From Epinephelus fuscoguttatus (Eukaryota; Chordata; Actinopteri; Perciformes; Serranidae): 64,000 nt of DNA. The notes beneath the pieces are model-generated. The model did not search any database and had not been told where the DNA came from. It was given only the letters and a program-made list of their open reading frames with translations. The position numbers and the translations under genes are program-made. Below are positions 54,801 through 60,800 of this stretch, piece after piece. The stretch is from assembly GCF_011397635.1 (NCBI RefSeq), contig NC_064765.1, positions 34,143,132-34,207,131 on the forward strand, written 5' to 3'. Position 1 is the stretch's first letter. Each line of letters starts with the position of its first letter.

Positions 54801-57800
54801 TTGAACCCTGTGGGACCCCATATAAAAGCGGAGCGGAGGAGGATTCACACGCACCAAGACCAACATACATAGTCCTGTCGGCTAAATAGGACCTGAACCA
54901 GTCCAGGGTGCTACCACCAATGCCCACTAGCTGCTGCAGACGTTTTAAATCGCCCTTTTTTGAGTTACAATGCGGTACCAGGCAGGGATGTCCTTTATCC
55001 CCACTTTTGTTTGCCTTGGCAATTGAGCCACTTGCCAAGGCTTTGAGAATGTCCGCAGATACCAAAGGGGTTAAACGAGGAGGCCTAGAACATAATGTAT
55101 CATTGTATGCTAAGGACATGTTACTTTATATATCCGATCCGTCTTCTAGTTTACCACACTTTATAGAACTGCTTAATAAATTTGGTCAGTTATCCAGCTA
55201 TAAAGTCAATTTTCAGAAAAGCAAATTCATGCCAATTGGAACTGCAAACCAGGATGCTTCTTTTTCTTTAATCCCCTTTAAAATCAGCTCCAAAAAAATT
55301 AGATATCTGGGAATTTGGATTACACGTTATTATAAAGATCTATATAAAGCCAATTATAAACCGCTTTTGTTACATATGAAGCAGGACCCATTATCCCTCT
55401 CTCTTAGAGGAAGAATGAACTCAATCAAGATGATTATTTTACTGAAACCTTTCTATATTTTCAGAGTCTGCCAATATTTATTACAAAATCTTTTTTCAGC
55501 AATTTAAACAGTCAAATTTCAACTTTCATTTGGACAAGAAACCACCCAGGACAAAAGAAAGAATACTACAAAGACCTTGTAAAACAGGGGGCATGTCACT
55601 TCCAATTTTTTATACTATTATTGGTCAGCTAACATTACAGCAATATTATATTGGTTAAGAAAAGACATTACTGCTAGCTGGGTAATAATGGAGAGAGCAT
55701 TCATGCAGTTTGCTCGTCTATCAATACTATGTGGTCATAAGTACTATATCGTAGGCAACTGGACTTGTTTGCGTTTGTTTCGCCTCTCATCCAAGAAGCT
55801 TCTTCAGTTCTAAATGACTGGTACGAAGTTGCAGGCTTTAAACCCTGTGTGCATGGGAACCCTTGCAGAGTCAGTAAGTGGTGTCGTAAGCCACCCCCTC
55901 TGTTTAACGATGGTCGTTCCAGCTTGACGAAGATGGCTTCTTAGAAACAAAGACTGTGATAGTGGCAATTTAGCACATAGTATTGTCAGTGAAGATTCTC
56001 AGTCAGTTCCAGCTTGACGTAGATGGCCATAGCCAATTGTAATAGCGCTTACAATTACCATGACCTGGATGACAGAGAATCTACACTGACAATACTATGA
56101 TTAAATTGCCACTATCACAGTCTTTGCCTAACGTCACATTAAATCCAGTTGTAAAGTCTGCTATTAAGATTTTTTTATCAGTTCAGACGACACTTCAAAC
56201 TAACAGACTCTTCACTTGCTGCACCAGTGGCAAAGAACCAAATGTTTACTCCGTCTACAATAGATGCAGCATTTGATACATGGTCAAACAGTCAAATCAC
56301 CTCGGTACGTGATCTCTATATTGATGACACTTATGCCTCTTTTGACCAGCTAGTTACAGTTACTCGCAGCTCCAAAGCTTTGCGGCTTCTCATCTTGGGT
56401 GTTTCCCTTCCTGCCCTTACCCATCCCTCTTAGATTCTGTTTTTGAATGTAACATAGCTAAAAAACAGTCCATAAGTCAAACATACGAATTACTCAATGC
56501 TCATAATCTTGCAGCCTTGGACTCTATAAAGCAGAGATGGGAGGAGGATAATGGAGAACAGATATCAGACGAGGTGTAGCATAAAGCTATTCAAAAAATG
56601 TATTAATCTTCTATTTGTCTGAGACATGTTGTTGTTCAATTTAAGATTGTACACCGACTCCACTGGTTCAGAGCTTGGTTGGCTAAGATTAGCAGTTATA
56701 CTGATCTTACATGCGACAGGTGTAAACAGTCTTTAGCCACTTTATGTCACACCTTCTGGTCATGTCCAAAACTTTTTTATTTCTGGGATTTAATATCTAA
56801 AACTTTTTCCAACAATGCTTGGACAGCTAGTTGCCCCATCTATGTCCATGGCAATATTTGGAGTTACTCCTCTGGATGTTAACTTAAGTAGAGCCCAAGC
56901 GGACATTGTCCCTTTCTGCTCACTTTCGGCCAGAAGGCTCATCCTGTGTAAATGGAAAGACTCTTTACCTCAGATTTATGGGCATTGGATTAAGGATGTT
57001 GTGCATCATTTACAATTGGCGAAAATTTGTTGTTTTATCAAAGGATTAACTGCACGCTTCTATACCACCAGGCAACCATTTTTAACATTTGTAGCAAGTA
57101 TGGAAGCTGAAAAATTGTAATGAAACATGCAAAACATGCTACACTCCCCTAGTTATGTCACACATGTTAATTAATTTGTCGTTATTTTTCCTTTTTTATT
57201 TTATTGATTTAAAAAAATATATTTTTTCATTTATTTATTTTTTTTCTTGTCTACTGGATTTCCTTTTGCTGATCTGGCTTTCTCTGTTTGTTTCTGGGTT
57301 GTTGGGTGGATGCAGTTGTCTTTTTGCTCTTGTTGGTTCTATGTTTGTTGATGCTTGTGCATCTTTATTGAATTATCAATAAAAATACCTTGTTTAAAAA
57401 AAATTAATATTTCTGATGTTTTTTGTCTTCTGTTCCTCTCTTAGGCGACAGTACTAGACTCTCTGTCTTCAGCACAAAAAGCGGAATTGCTCCTTGAACC
57501 AAAGAAATTGTCAAATGAAACCCTTGTGAGAATTGTGTTCACAGAACTTACTGCGTCATCACGTGTGGAAGACCTTGGCTCTTTCTTTGACAGATTTGTT
57601 AGTGGTGCTGCAGAGGTAAGTATTTTCATCACATTTAGTTATGAATTTTTCCACTAAATAAAAAAAGTATCAAATGACTTATTTATTTAAAATTTCTTTT
57701 TTTTTTCTAGCAAAACCTGACAACCATTGACCCAAGAGTGCGTAACACCATTCTAAATCTGACACTAGTTGCACTTGGCCCAGAACTATCCATGCTAGAT

Positions 57801-60800
57801 GCTGAGGGATTCAAGTTATGGTTCCAGGTCTACCTACCCCTGTTCCTCCCAGGCATCATGTCAAGCACATTTGAAATCATTCCACGGAATATCAGCTGTG
57901 ACTCATATCAAGAGATGTGAGTGGAAACAATTTTTCTATTCCTCCAGAAATGTTTAAAAAGGGAATGGAAAAAGAAAATGGAAACATTCTGCTACACATT
58001 TTGGTGAATAGAGGAATTTTTCATTGTTTTCACAGTGTCAAGGGTTGCAACAATGTTTTCACTCACCTCTCCGTGAGGCAGACCCAACAGGTTTTTGCAT
58101 TCATAATGGACTTTCTTCGGACACATTCCTCATCAGGTAACTTAGATGGAATAATTGCATGACATTGCATTTGCTAGTACTTGTGTGCTGTAAATTGTCT
58201 ATAAATCCACATTGCAATGATTTGTATGCCATGTTCAATTTAAAAAGTCAGTATCTTGATACTTAGGTCGCTCCTGCATTGAACCTGTAAATGATGACAG
58301 ACGTTGGCTCAAAGACAACTTTGGTCAGTTCCGTGTGCATGCCTCCTACATGGATTTTGTGACCCTGAAGAACAATTTTAATGGAGTAAGTGTTGCCTTT
58401 TACTCCTTGTCACTTTCATAGTCACACTGGCTCATTACAAATGCACCAAGGGGTGTAAATATATAGTCATGTGGACAGACAGGTAACTTATCAAGTGGAC
58501 CGTTTTGGTGATTGTCATCCTCCATCATCAGTGCTACATGGAACCTTATGTGTTAGTATATATTCTCCACTGACGCAAAGAGGTCATGAAACAATAACTT
58601 ATTATGAGCATTATTGCTTAAAACTAAAACTTGACTATAAATGTTCTGAATAATGATGAAGAAGTAGAAATAGGATGAAAAAGAGGAGTCTTGCAGGGGG
58701 TATGGTTACTGTAGGATCACCATGATTCGCTCACTTTTTAAAAAGGAACTGCCAAAATACTCTGCCCTGGATACAAGCACAACACACCACTTTTTCAATC
58801 CATTTACTCTCTGATGGATTCAGGAAATTCCCCATAATTCCATGGTAACAAGAATATGAGTTACCATGATTAACATGTACTGTATATACTGGTAATACAG
58901 ATTGTTTATAATTTCACCTCCATTAGAGTTCATAATCAGCAGATTTAACAGTATTTTAATTTTTGAATTAATACCAAAAAATCCAGACACAAGAGTGGGC
59001 TTAGAAATGAACCAACTCAATTCAGTTTTTTAGTACAAACAAGAGTCTGATGGACAAATTTCACACCAACCTAGACAATCTGAATCTAACAGGCAAATGG
59101 GGAAAAGCACTGCAGTTAGTTGAACCAAGGACCCTATCTCAAACCTGGCTCACAGCAACACACAATAGAGCTGTCATTGCTATTTTCAGACCAACACAGT
59201 TGTCATTTTGATGGCCAGTGCCCATGTTATGTAAATAGCAACTGTACTTGTGCCCGTCTGTGTGCAGGTCTTAAAATGAGGTGTGTTCAGGTTGTGTATT
59301 ACTATTTTGACCAGCAGAAAGTGACTGCGCCACTGACCAACAAAAACCTGGTCTAAGAGAGGCGCTGTGTGCATTTATGCCCAAGGAGCCAGTGTTAATT
59401 TTGGCAGCAAGTCTTAATTTTAGTCTTCAGAAAAAAATGCTTGTTAGTTTTAGTCACATGTTATTTATTTTTATTCTTCATAGTTTTAGTCTAGTTTTAG
59501 TTGACAACAGCTCCAAAAATTAAGTTGACAAAAACTCATTACATTTTGGTAAACTTTTTTAAACTTTTTCTTTTTCTTCTGATCCAATTGGGCTAAAACA
59601 GGTATCAGAAATAGGAATAAAGGTGACAGGATATATCAAGTGATGAAATTTCATTTCATTTTAATTTTTTCTTCTTCATACTTTAAACACACTACTTTTT
59701 CCTCTATTTCTCAGAGTTTTTGACAGGTTTAAAGAATGATTTACCAGCACACACATGCTCATCATCATTTGCAAAGCTCCAAATCTCTCTAAGGTTTTGA
59801 GACCATAAATACCTAATTTCAGACAACTAGACAACTACTTGTTTGTTTCCAGGTTCACTGTAACCTTTGACTTATCAACCTCACATTTAAGAAGCAGATA
59901 AATATTACTTTGTCATAGTTTTCATTAACAAAATGAACACTGGTTTTGTCACTGGACATTACTTGCCTTTGTTCCTTCTACAAGACAAAAAATATTTTAC
60001 ACAGTGACTGCAAATACTAAAAAGTCAGGTGATTAGCTTACTTTGTGACAATAGGTGAGAATTCCACTGTTGTGTTTGCTTACTGAAATGCTGCTTGTCA
60101 CTTTTAGGTGGAGGTTGCAGATCTTCTTACTATCAGTCAGCTGGCCCACCTTGCAGCAACTCCCTCACAGCTACAGGACATGGAAGACGTGACAGAAATT
60201 ATGACAGCCATTGACCCTGTTGACTTTGGGACTTTCTTTGACACAGTCTCACCAGCCATTGAGGTAAACGTTAGTATAGCTGACATTTTCTTTTTTGCTT
60301 AATAATACTCAAATTGCTTCATTTTCATTTTTGCGTCACTCAAACACAAGCCAACAGATTTGAAACATGCTTTATCAAATAGTAACTTTATAACCCCACT
60401 GAAATTAAAATGCATGGCTTTTGCAATATTATTAACACTGAAATGCCAGTTTATTGAGCAGACTTAGCTAAAACCAATGTGGTCTGCCCTGCAATAAATC
60501 CTAGCTTCATTAACTTCCGCGTCAGCCTACAGAAAAATGGCATCCCTCGGGCACTCTATACTGAGAGGCATTACTAATACTTTGCCCAGCTATTTACATC
60601 AGTTACATTAAACTATTTTTGTAGCAGTTACATGAGACAGCTAAATATAAACAAATTTTGGTTCTTTAGGTATCTCCTTGTGGCTTGTTGAACAAGCTAG
60701 CATAAAGAAAAAGGTGTCATTTTGTGTCCACCTCCTGAAACTGTTTTATTGTAGCAATAACATGAGTAAGAAATTACCTGTAAACAACAGCAAATATTAT

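Larger units (their letters stand above)
53472..57404 (+). mobile_element. 5'-truncated L1-type LINE, interrupted twice
   Basis: This is a decayed L1 ORF2. The 5' fragment (53,472-53,717) has the RT stretch HTGFIKG and [14 protein letters not shown]. After an inserted L2 it resumes at about 54,950 with [13 protein letters not shown], then VSLYAKD in place of the catalytic YADD and [11 protein letters not shown], to about 55,506. The reading frame then breaks, although L1 coding resemblance continues to 55,750. A second insertion occupies about 55,752-56,125. The C-terminal region includes the Cys-rich motif [19 protein letters not shown] near 56,710. The end is near 57,120, followed by an AT-rich 3' UTR with AATAAA and a short A tail at 57,396-57,403. 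It is not active. Confidence 0.85.

Noticed and set aside
53884..55119. A 411-codon host gene on the minus strand
   Set aside because: It is the reverse transcriptase fragment of an L2 element; its first codons come from antisense L1 sequence.
55780..55815. Hammerhead ribozyme in the Penelope-like fragment
   Set aside because: The minus strand has GGATGAG and GCGAAAC, which resemble the core, but key core bases differ from CTGATGA and no clear stems are visible.
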